64,000 nt of DNA, taken from positions 31,467,001 to 31,531,000 of the forward strand of contig NC_092591.1 in NCBI RefSeq assembly GCF_047663525.1, written 5' to 3'. The translations under genes were made by a program, and so were the position numbers. Below the pieces are notes generated by a model, which was not told where the DNA came from, made no database searches, and saw only the letters and a program-made list of their open reading frames with translations. The DNA comes from Anas platyrhynchos. Its lineage: Eukaryota > Chordata > Aves > Anseriformes > Anatidae. Below, one piece after another: positions 12,046 through 21,200 of this stretch (position 1 is its first letter; each line of letters begins with the position of its first letter).

Positions 12046-13178
12046 AGGCTTGTTGGAGCTGTGCCAGGGGGAACAATGGCAAGGCCGGGGGATAAGGCAA
12101 TGGCCCAGCTGAAGTGCATCTACACCAATGCACGCAGCATGGGTAACAAACAGGAGGAGCTGGAAGCCATCGTGCAGCAGGCAGGCTACGACTTGGTTGC
12201 CGTCACGGAGACGTGGTAGGACCAGTCTCATGACTGGAGTGCTGCAATGCCTGGCTATAAGCTCTTCAGAAGGGACAGGCAGCACAGAAGGGGTGGTGGT
12301 GTGGCTCTCTATATTAGAGAGTCTTTCGATGTTGTGGAACTCGAGGCTGGGAATGGCAAGGTTGAGTCCCTTTGGGTTAGGATCAGTGGGAAGGCCAACA
12401 AGGCTAGCGTCCTGGTCGGGGTCTGTTATAGACTGCCGAACCAGGATGAGGAGACGCATGAGGAGTTCTACAGGCAACTGACAGAAGTTGCAAAATCATC
12501 GGCGCTTGTTCTCGTGGGGGACTTCAACTTCCCTGACATATCCTGGAAGCACAACACAGCCCAGAGAAAGCAGTCTAGGAGGTTTCTGTGGAAGGTAGTT
12601 TCCTGATGCAGCTGGTTAGTGAGCCTACCAGGACTGGTGGGAGATGTGGTGGTCGGAAGCTGTCTTGGGCAGAGTGACCACGAAATGGTGGAGTTCTCTA
12701 TTCTTGGCGAGGCCAGGAAGGGGACCAGTAAAACCGCTGTACTGGAGTTCCGGAGGACTGACTTTGAGCTGCTCGGGACACTGGTTGGTGGAGTCCCTTG
12801 GGAGGCGGTTCTGAAGGGCAGAGGAGTCCAGGAAGGCTGGGCGCTCTTCAAGAGGGAAATCTTAATGGCGCAGGAGCGGTCTGTCCCCACGTGCCCAAAG
12901 ACGAGCCAGTGTGGAAGAAGAACGGCCTGGCTCAACAGAGAGTTGCAGCCTGAGCTTAGGAGAAAAAAGAGGGTTTACAATCTTTGGAAAAAAGTGCGGG
13001 ACACTGAAGAGGACTATAAGGATGTTACGAGGCTGTGCAGGGACAAAATTAGAAAGGCCTAAGCTCATCTGGAGCTCAACCTGGCTGCTGCCGTTAAAGA
13101 CAACAAAAAATCTTTTTACAAATATATCAATGCAAAACGGAGGATTAAGGAGAATCTCCATCCTTTACTGGATGCGGG

Positions 13179-13184
13179 GGGAAA
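13179..13184. repeat. Target site duplication, left (GGGAAA)
   Basis: GGGAAA immediately precedes the TG of the LTR, and the same hexamer follows its terminal CA at 13452-13457. Removing the LTR and one hexamer restores uninterrupted CR1 coding sequence at this point. Six-base duplications are typical of alpharetroviral integrase. Confidence 0.85.
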
Positions 13185-13451
13185 TGTGGGTAGTTAGGGT
13201 CTGGCGGCCGGAAGATGTCGCGATGTACGGAAAGGTGGAGCCCCTCCCTTGATGGACAGTAGCGTGTGGCCTGTGATGTAAGCAAGCGGAAGTGACGCTA
13301 TGGGCCTCGGGTATATAACCCCATGGGACTCGACAATAAACACCATTTGCCATCCACCACATTGGTGTCTGTGAGCCGATGGACCGAGCGGCCTGGGGTT
13401 GGTCGCTGTGCCGTTCCTGAACCAGGTCGCCACTGCCCCCTGAAGGCAACA
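13185..13451 (+). mobile_element. Alpharetrovirus-like solo LTR (267 bp) in CR1, copy 1
   Basis: Starts with TG, ends with CA (TGT...ACA termini), and is flanked by a GGGAAA duplication. Internal promoter-type signals are in the right order: a TATA box in GTATATAACC (13311-13320), a poly(A) signal AATAAA (13335-13340), then ACACCATTTGCCATCCACCA and CATTGGTGTC, which resemble the R region of avian leukosis/EAV-type LTRs (from memory). No gag, pol or env sequence is present, so this is a solo LTR left by recombination between two LTRs. Frames 13165-13449 and 13194-13526 on the minus strand are shadows of it. Confidence 0.85.
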
Positions 13452-15184
13452 GGGAAACCTTGTTACAAAAGATGAGGAAAAGGCGGAGGTGCTTAATGCC
13501 TTCTTTGCCTCAGTCTTTAGCGGCAATACTGGTTGTTCTCCGGATACCTAGTACCCTGAGCTGGTGGAAGGGGATGGGGAGCAGGATGTGGCCCTCACTG
13601 TCCACGAATAAATGGTTAGCGACCTGCTATGGCACTTGGATGTGCGCAAGTCGATGGGGCCGGGTGGGATCCACCCAAGGGTACTGAGAGAACTGGCAGA
13701 GGAGATGGCCAAGCCCCTATCCATCATTTATCTGCAGTCCTGGCTATCGGGGGAGGTCCCAGTTGACTGGTGGCTAGCAAACATGACGCCCATCTACATG
13801 AAGGGCTGGAGGGCAGACCCGGGAAACTATAGGCCTGTCAGTTTGACCTCAGTGCCAGGGAAGCTCATGGAGCAGATTATCTTGAGAGTCATCACGCAGC
13901 ATTTGCAGGGCAAGCAGGCAATCAGGCCCAGTCAGCATGGGTTTATGAAAGGCAGGTCCTGCATGACGAACCTGATCTCCTTCTATGACAAAGTGATGCG
14001 CTTGGTGGATGAGGGAAAGGCTGTGGATGTGGTCTACCTTGACTTCAGCAAGGCTTTTGACACCGTTTCCCACAGCATTCTCCTCAAGAAACTGGCTGCT
14101 CTTGGCTTGGACTGGCGCACGCTTCGTTGAGTTAGAAACTGGCTGGATAGCCGGGCCCAAAGAGTCGTGGTGAATGGAGTCAAATCCAGTTGGAGGCCGG
14201 TCACCAGTGGCATTCCCCAGGGCTCGGTGCTGGGGCCGGTCCTCTTTAGTATCTTCATTGATGATCTGGATGAAGGCATTGAGTGTACACTCAGTAAGTT
14301 CGCAGATGACACCAAGTTAGGTGCGTGTGTCAATCTGCTCGAGGGTAGGAAGGCTCTGCAGGAGGATCTGGATAGGCTGCACCGATGGGCTGAGGTCAAC
14401 TGCATGAAGTTCAACAAGGCCAAGTGCCGGGTCCTGCACCTGGGGTGCAATAACCCCAAGCAGAGCTACAGACTGGGAGAGGAATGGTTGGAAAGCTGCC
14501 TGGCAGAGAAGGACCTGGGAGTATTGGTGGAAAGTCGGCTGAATATGAGCCAGCAGTGTGCTCAGGTGGCCGAGAAAGCCAACGGCATCCTGGCTTGTAT
14601 AAGAAGCAGTGTGGCCAGCAGGGCTAGGGAAGTGATTGTCCCCCTGTACTCGTCTCTGGTGAGGCCGCACCTCGAGTACTGTGTTCAGTTTTGGAGCCCT
14701 CTCTACAAGAAGGACATCGAGGTGCTTGAGCGAGTCCAGAGAAGGGCAATGAAGCTGGTGAGGGGTCTGGAGAACAAGTCCCACGAGGAGCAGCTGAGGG
14801 AGCCGCTTGTTCCTCCTGGAGAAGAGGAGGCTCGGGGCGACCTTATTGCTCTCTACAGGTACCTTAAAGGAGGCTGTAGCGAGGTGGGGGTTGGTCTGTT
14901 CTCCCACGTGCCTGGTGACAGGACGAGGGGGAATGGGCTAAAGTTGCCCCAGGGGAGTTTTAGGTTGGATCTTAGGAAGAACTTCTTTACCGAAAGGGTT
15001 GTTAGACATTGGAACAGGCTGCTCAGGGAAGTGGTGGAGTCACCATCCCTGGGTGTCTTTAAAAGACATTTAGATGTAGAGCTCAGTGATATGGTTTAGT
15101 GGAGGACTGGTTAGTGTTAGGTCAGAGGTTGGACTCGATGATCTTGGAGGTCTCTTCCAACCTAGATCATTCTGTGATTCTGTT

Positions 15185-15499
15185 GCAGTCTCCCAGCTCA
15201 GAGCCAGCCACCTATTAGTTTGGCGCAACGGATTTGTGCGTTCCTTGCACTAGCTGTTCCTTCACCTCCTCTTCACATACAAGGACATGCATCTCTTTCA
15301 CGCTCCCTTCAGGAGTAAACAAGCCAGGAGAGATTAAAGCCTCTTTCTTCAGGTCAGTAAGATCCCTGCCTTTGGTTTCAGTGAGAATTCAGGCCCTAAA
15401 TACTCAAGTGTCTTCTGGACGGTGTTTCTTCTGGTAGGATGATTTCATTTCTCTTTTGAAGGCTTACAGGGATGTAGGAGCAAAAGCAAAGGCATAAAA
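15185..15499. other. About 304 bp present only in Q1
   Basis: Lies between the CR1 3' end and AAAACGGTACCTGAGGCACA. In Q2 that sequence follows the CR1 tail directly (35262-35265). No gene or repeat recognised. Either Q2 lost it or Q1 gained it. Confidence 0.6.
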
Positions 15500-15543
15500 C
15501 GGTACCTGAGGCACAGGCTACTTTTCAGCCTGCAGCAGACTAC

Positions 15544-15574
15544 AGGTATGATATCATCCTTTGATATCATACCT
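15544..15574. repeat. Perfect 13-bp inverted repeat, 5-bp loop (Q1)
   Basis: AGGTATGATATCA and its exact reverse complement TGATATCATACCT are separated by TCCTT. A further ATATC-rich stretch follows to about 15600. Present identically in Q2 at 35309-35339. Confidence 0.9.
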
Positions 15575-15758
15575 ATATCGTATATCATGTTATCATATCA
15601 AGAAACGTAGAAAACTGCCTGTTGCTTCTCGGGTTTAAAGTTTTCCCTTAAAAGGTGTATGCAAAGGTGTAATCAGCTGTCTGAGTACAATTCTCATGTA
15701 CACATGAGCATTTTCCTCTCCCCTTCCCAACTTGGAGTGCAACACTTTTCATCATACT

Positions 15759-16095
15759 GTTATAAATTCCGAGTCAACTTAGCTATATGAGATTTATTTA
15801 TGGGGTTAATAAAAGGCAAGTAAAGAGCGCTGGGTGCGCGGGGAGTCTGGGCTCCTCCAACACGCACACACGTTACATCAGGCGGCAGCTTTTTCTGCTC
15901 CTAGGCTAATACATGTTCATTACTACTTCTAGAAAAGGCAGTGTTATTATAATTAGTTCCCGGATTCCAAACCCTCCCACTGGCACATGCGTATCAGTCC
16001 CCGGTGGTCCCTCTGGGGGTCTCTCGTGCTGAAGGCTCATAGTCTTCCTCCCAGGCTTTGTCCTTGTCCTTCTCCTTTGTCCATCTTGGCTGGAT
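15759..16095 (-). mobile_element. Truncated ERV LTR (3' half), minus strand, Q1
   Basis: Begins at TGTTATAAATTCCGAG, the reverse complement of an LTR 3' terminus, and runs through blocks shared with the full LTR at 16831-17414 (GCGCTGGGTGC, TCCTAGGCTAA, ATTATAATTAGTT, CCGGTGGTCCCTCTGGGGGT, GGCTCATAGTCTTCCTCC). Similarity stops near 16095, so its 5' half is missing. Frame 15906-16139 is a chance ORF inside it. Confidence 0.8.
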
Positions 16096-16559
16096 ATCAG
16101 GCTTGCCTCTAACTCTATACAAAAAAGAGAGAGAGGCACATCTTTCTACTCTGTCAGCTACTGGCAGACCTAGAGAGAAAAAAAAAAAGTTGTTAATTAA
16201 AAAGTAATGTTGTTTTAAGGCATTTCACCAAATATGTTAATATTTGGTAGAAACCAGACAACAAATGAAAGGGAAGAAGAAATGGTAGAAGGTACTTGCA
16301 TGACCTTAATTTACACGGCAATGGACAACAACGACAACCTGCAATGATTCAGAAGTGCCTTACACCATACACCCTTGAGACAGAAAACTGGGATTCCCAT
16401 ATGATGTAAGGGGAGTGCAATCCCTCTCAAAATACGAGAGCCTGGGGGACGCTACTGAGTACTGAAAATGTTAAGGCTAGGCAGCACCGAACTCAACAGA
16501 GAAGGGAGGCCGAGTCTCCCTGGCTGTTCACGTAACAGACAAGAGCCTCAGCTTTTAGC
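16096..16559. other. Unassigned DNA between LTR and CR1 5' region
   Basis: AT-rich, with a poly-A run near 16178-16189. No gene or known repeat recognised. Duplicated at 35861-36324. Confidence 0.4.
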
Positions 16560-16830
16560 CCTAAGCAACGATTCGTAGTGCCAGGCGGGGAACTAGTTCT
16601 TCTTAAGCCAGGGACCATTTCAGCATCTTTGAAGCTACAGAAAGGCTTGAAGGCTCTGTGGAATCATGCTCCTGGCGCAAAAATCTGGGGACCAGGACTG
16701 GGCAAGTGGGGCACAAGTGTGCTGGGGAGCAAGCTCTCTGGGCTGATTACCAGGGCTTTAAACTAGGTTTGATGGGGGAAGGGAGGGGAGCTAAAGGTGA
16801 CAGAGAAGGGCTGGGGGAAGTCCTCACTAC
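16560..16830 (+). mobile_element. Probable CR1 5' region, interrupted by an LTR
   Basis: The segment around TTTAAACTAGGTTTGATGGG and GGAAGGGAGGGGAGC resembles the 5' untranslated/ORF1 region of long CR1 elements (from memory). It sits directly before the LTR at 16831 and upstream of a CR1 endonuclease segment at 17690, which suggests one CR1 split by insertions. It contains CTGGGGACCAGGACTGGG at 16685-16702, a close match to the minisatellite seed. Duplicated at 36325-36595. Confidence 0.5.
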
Positions 16831-17414
16831 TGTTATAAACGGCTCAGTCTTCAAAACAGGACTATAATCAAAGGTTACAATTTATTAAAGGAATAGAGGT
16901 AAGCAAACAGCGCTGGGTGCACCGGGAATCTCTGCTCCACCAAGACGCACACCAGTTACATCAAGCAGCTGATTTTTATGCTCCTAGGCTAACACGTGTT
17001 CATTAGTGCTTCTAAAAAAAACCCAGGGTTATTATAATTAGTTTCCAGAATCCAAACCCTCCTACTGGAGCATGCGTAACAGTCTCCGGTGGTCCCTCTG
17101 GGGGTCTCTCATGCGGAAGGCTCATAGTCTTCCTCCCTCTGGTCCTTCTCCTTTGTCCAGCTTGGCTGTAAGAGACTTGTGCAGCATCCCCTGCAAGCTT
17201 TGTCTTTTAGTCGTTCTTCAGCTTTCCCCGTCTCCTTAGTCTCCTGGCCAGATACCAGAGACTTGCATAGTGTCCCATGCAATAGTCATAATAGTTAGCA
17301 GCTATTCTGACACCCCCCCCCCCCCCCAGGTATCAGAGACTTAAAGGAAAAGCCTACAAATACATTTCCTTTCAAGCTCTCTATTGACACGAATTGCTAA
17401 AACATTCCTTTGCA
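16831..17414 (-). mobile_element. Full-length ERV solo LTR (~584 bp), minus strand, Q1
   Basis: The right-hand (5') end, read on the minus strand, is TGCAAAGGAATGTTTTAGCA; the left-hand (3') end is CGTTTATAACA at 16831. It matches along its length, in opposite orientation, the LTR at 41302-41884. On the minus strand it has a CATAAAAATC TATA-like box and an AATAAA poly(A) signal near the 3' end. A C15 run (17313-17327) lies in its U3. A clean target duplication is not visible (CACTAC against AGGTAC). The family is unassigned. Confidence 0.8.
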
Positions 17415-17689
17415 AGGTACAAGAACTACATACATGTACATTAACCACTCTGTTTTTCTTAGACTTGTGCTTATAGAAGGGTCTGTAGGACAGAAGGTCA
17501 CATTCATCATACCATGCAGCCCTAGCATTGTTCCATATTGACACGAATCAGATGAACACATTTCACACCACTGTCACTGTTGAAGACAGGGAAAAACTTC
17601 TGAGCTCTCCCATAGGATTGTCTGAGGGCTCCTCAGAGAAGGTAGCGTTCCCAATCCCCCATCCAGTATCTTCTTCTTGCATCCTCCCG
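17415..17689. other. Unassigned DNA, possibly with LTR 5' sequence
   Basis: A second short match to the LTR 5' end occurs near 17535-17549 (ATATTGACACGAATC), 130 bp beyond the LTR boundary, hinting at a nested or rearranged LTR. Otherwise nothing is recognised. Duplicated at 37180-37454. Confidence 0.35.
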
Positions 17690-18263
17690 GGGTACCTATA
17701 CCTGCTGCTTCCCTAAAGTGCTTGTGCACCAGTGCACGGAGCGTGGGAAATAAACAGGATGAGCTCAAGGTCTGCGTTCGGATGCGGGGGCACGATCTCG
17801 TTGCGATCACCGAGACGTGGTGGGACAGCTCACATGACTGGAGCACAATCATGGAGGACTACGTCCTCTTTAGGAGGAGACAGGCTGGGAAAGCAAGGGG
17901 GTGGGGTAGCCCTTATGTGAGGGAGCAATTAGAGTGTAGCCAGCTCCAGCTGGGGGAGGGTGATGGACAGGTGGAGAGCTTGTGGGTAAGAATTAAGGGG
18001 TGGGCTGGTATGGGAGACATGGTGGTGGGGGTCTACTAAAGGTCTCCAGATCAGGAGGAGGAAGTCGACGAGGCCTTCTACGAGCAGCTGCTAGTAGCCT
18101 CACAATCATGAGCACTGGTCCACATGGGGAACTTCAATTACCCAGACAACTACTGGGTAAACAATTCGAAGAAGAACGAGCAGTCCAAACGGTTCCTACA
18201 ATGAGTTGAGGAAAACTTTCTGATGGATTGGAGAAACTGCAGGTCAGTCAGCCTCACCTGTGT
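17690..18263 (+). mobile_element. Second CR1, endonuclease fused to an RT remnant (Q1)
   Basis: Plus-strand CR1 endonuclease: SARSVGNKQDELKV, AITETWWDSSHDW, VESLWVRIKG, RSPDQEEEVDEAFYEQ and GNFNYPD (GDFN motif degraded to GNFN). It jumps from NFLMDW straight into CRSVSLTCV, which belongs to the RT N-terminal block, so several hundred codons between are deleted. In-frame stops near 18037, 18108 and 18202 make it dead. Its last recognisable codons abut the minisatellite. It is more degraded than its Q2 counterpart. Confidence 0.85.
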
Positions 18264-21200
18264 CAGGAACTGGGGACCAGGAACTGGGGACCAGGAACTG
18301 GGGACCAGGAACTGGGGACCAGGAACTGGGGACCAGGAACTGGGGACCAGGAACTGGGGACCAGGAACTGGGGACCAGGAACTGGGGACCAGGAACTGGG
18401 GACCAGGAACTGGGGACCAGGAACTGGGGACCAGGAACTGGGGACCAGGAACTGGGGACCAGGAACTGGGGACCAGGAACTGGGGACCAGGAACTGGGGA
18501 CCAGGAACTGGGGACCAGGAACTGGGGACCAGGAACTGGGGACCAGGAACTGGGGACCAGGAACTGGGGACCAGGAACTGGGGACCAGGAACTGGGGACC
18601 AGGAACTGGGGACCAGGAACTGGGGACCAGGAACTGGGGACCAGGAACTGGGGACCAGGAACTGGGGACCAGGAACTGGGGACCAGGAACTGGGGACCAG
18701 GAACTGGGGACCAGGAACTGGGGACCAGGAACTGGGGACCAGGAACTGGGGACCAGGAACTGGGGACCAGGAACTGGGGACCAGGAACTGGGGACCAGGA
18801 ACTGGGGACCAGGAACTGGGGACCAGGAACTGGGGACCAGGAACTGGGGACCAGGAACTGGGGACCAGGAACTGGGGACCAGGAACTGGGGACCAGGAAC
18901 TGGGGACCAGGAACTGGGGACCAGGAACTGGGGACCAGGAACTGGGGACCAGGAACTGGGGACCAGGAACTGGGGACCAGGAACTGGGGACCAGGAACTG
19001 GGGACCAGGAACTGGGGACCAGGAACTGGGGACCAGGAACTGGGGACCAGGAACTGGGGACCAGGAACTGGGGACCAGGAACTGGGGACCAGGAACTGGG
19101 GACCAGGAACTGGGGACCAGGAACTGGGGACCAGGAACTGGGGACCAGGAACTGGGGACCAGGAACTGGGGACCAGGAACTGGGGACCAGGAACTGGGGA
19201 CCAGGAACTGGGGACCAGGAACTGGGGACCAGGAACTGGGGACCAGGAACTGGGGACCAGGAACTGGGGACCAGGAACTGGGGACCAGGAACTGGGGACC
19301 AGGAACTGGGGACCAGGAACTGGGGACCAGGAACTGGGGACCAGGAACTGGGGACCAGGAACTGGGGACCAGGAACTGGGGACCAGGAACTGGGGACCAG
19401 GAACTGGGGACCAGGAACTGGGGACCAGGAACTGGGGACCAGGAACTGGGGACCAGGAACTGGGGACCAGGAACTGGGGACCAGGAACTGGGGACCAGGA
19501 ACTGGGGACCAGGAACTGGGGACCAGGAACTGGGGACCAGGAACTGGGGACCAGGAACTGGGGACCAGGAACTGGGGACCAGGAACTGGGGACCAGGAAC
19601 TGGGGACCAGGAACTGGGGACCAGGAACTGGGGACCAGGAACTGGGGACCAGGAACTGGGGACCAGGAACTGGGGACCAGGAACTGGGGACCAGGAACTG
19701 GGGACCAGGAACTGGGGACCAGGAACTGGGGACCAGGAACTGGGGACCAGGAACTGGGGACCAGGAACTGGGGACCAGGAACTGGGGACCAGGAACTGGG
19801 GACCAGGAACTGGGGACCAGGAACTGGGGACCAGGAACTGGGGACCAGGAACTGGGGACCAGGAACTGGGGACCAGGAACTGGGGACCAGGAACTGGGGA
19901 CCAGGAACTGGGGACCAGGAACTGGGGACCAGGAACTGGGGACCAGGAACTGGGGACCAGGAACTGGGGACCAGGAACTGGGGACCAGGAACTGGGGACC
20001 AGGAACTGGGGACCAGGAACTGGGGACCAGGAACTGGGGACCAGGAACTGGGGACCAGGAACTGGGGACCAGGAACTGGGGACCAGGAACTGGGGACCAG
20101 GAACTGGGGACCAGGAACTGGGGACCAGGAACTGGGGACCAGGAACTGGGGACCAGGAACTGGGGACCAGGAACTGGGGACCAGGAACTGGGGACCAGGA
20201 ACTGGGGACCAGGAACTGGGGACCAGGAACTGGGGACCAGGAACTGGGGACCAGGAACTGGGGACCAGGAACTGGGGACCAGGAACTGGGGACCAGGAAC
20301 TGGGGACCAGGAACTGGGGACCAGGAACTGGGGACCAGGAACTGGGGACCAGGAACTGGGGACCAGGAACTGGGGACCAGGAACTGGGGACCAGGAACTG
20401 GGGACCAGGAACTGGGGACCAGGAACTGGGGACCAGGAACTGGGGACCAGGAACTGGGGACCAGGAACTGGGGACCAGGAACTGGGGACCAGGAACTGGG
20501 GACCAGGAACTGGGGACCAGGAACTGGGGACCAGGAACTGGGGACCAGGAACTGGGGACCAGGAACTGGGGACCAGGAACTGGGGACCAGGAACTGGGGA
20601 CCAGGAACTGGGGACCAGGAACTGGGGACCAGGAACTGGGGACCAGGAACTGGGGACCAGGAACTGGGGACCAGGAACTGGGGACCAGGAACTGGGGACC
20701 AGGAACTGGGGACCAGGAACTGGGGACCAGGAACTGGGGACCAGGAACTGGGGACCAGGAACTGGGGACCAGGAACTGGGGACCAGGAACTGGGGACCAG
20801 GAACTGGGGACCAGGAACTGGGGACCAGGAACTGGGGACCAGGAACTGGGGACCAGGAACTGGGGACCAGGAACTGGGGACCAGGAACTGGGGACCAGGA
20901 ACTGGGGACCAGGAACTGGGGACCAGGAACTGGGGACCAGGAACTGGGGACCAGGAACTGGGGACCAGGAACTGGGGACCAGGAACTGGGGACCAGGAAC
21001 TGGGGACCAGGAACTGGGGACCAGGAACTGGGGACCAGGAACTGGGGACCAGGAACTGGGGACCAGGAACTGGGGACCAGGAACTGGGGACCAGGAACTG
21101 GGGACCAGGAACTGGGGACCAGGAACTGGGGACCAGGAACTGGGGACCAGGAACTGGGGACCAGGAACTGGGGACCAGGAACTGGGGACCAGGAACTGGG

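Larger units (their letters stand above)
12046..15184 (+). mobile_element. Long CR1 LINE, copy in Q1, interrupted by an LTR
   Basis: Most of CR1 ORF2 on the plus strand. Endonuclease domain: IYTNARSMGNKQEELEAIV, AVTETW, WVRISGKA, VCYRLPNQDEE and LVGDFNFPDISW (12112-12600). Linker and RT follow: [63 protein letters not shown] (motif A Asp), [10 protein letters not shown] (motif B) and [10 protein letters not shown] (motif C FADD), then [14 protein letters not shown] and the C-terminal [11 protein letters not shown] block. The 3' end is TGTGATTCTGTT near 15184. Broken by in-frame TAG after ETW (12217-12219), TGA near 12604, TGA near 14128 and an LTR insertion at 13185-13451, so inactive. Frames 13612-14130 and 14167-15099 are the longest surviving pieces. 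Confidence 0.95.
11055..18263. repeat. Segmental duplication unit Q, copy 1
   Basis: From TTACAGACACGGTCAAAG to the first base of the minisatellite. It aligns with 31124-38072 at offset +20069 up to the first CR1 and +19765 after it, because copy 2 lacks about 304 bp that follow the CR1 3' end in copy 1. Outside the CR1 portions the two copies are almost identical to the eye, down to the same 15-base C run (17313-17327 and 37078-37092). Contents are listed separately. Confidence 0.93.

Noticed and set aside
13165-13526. Minus-strand ORFs across the CR1/LTR boundary, and the same at 33234-33595
   Set aside because: They are shadows of the plus-strand LTR and CR1 sequence.
16658-16867. Small plus-strand ORFs beginning near the CR1 5' region
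   Set aside because: They read across the CR1 5' region into the minus-oriented LTR and carry no recognisable domain.
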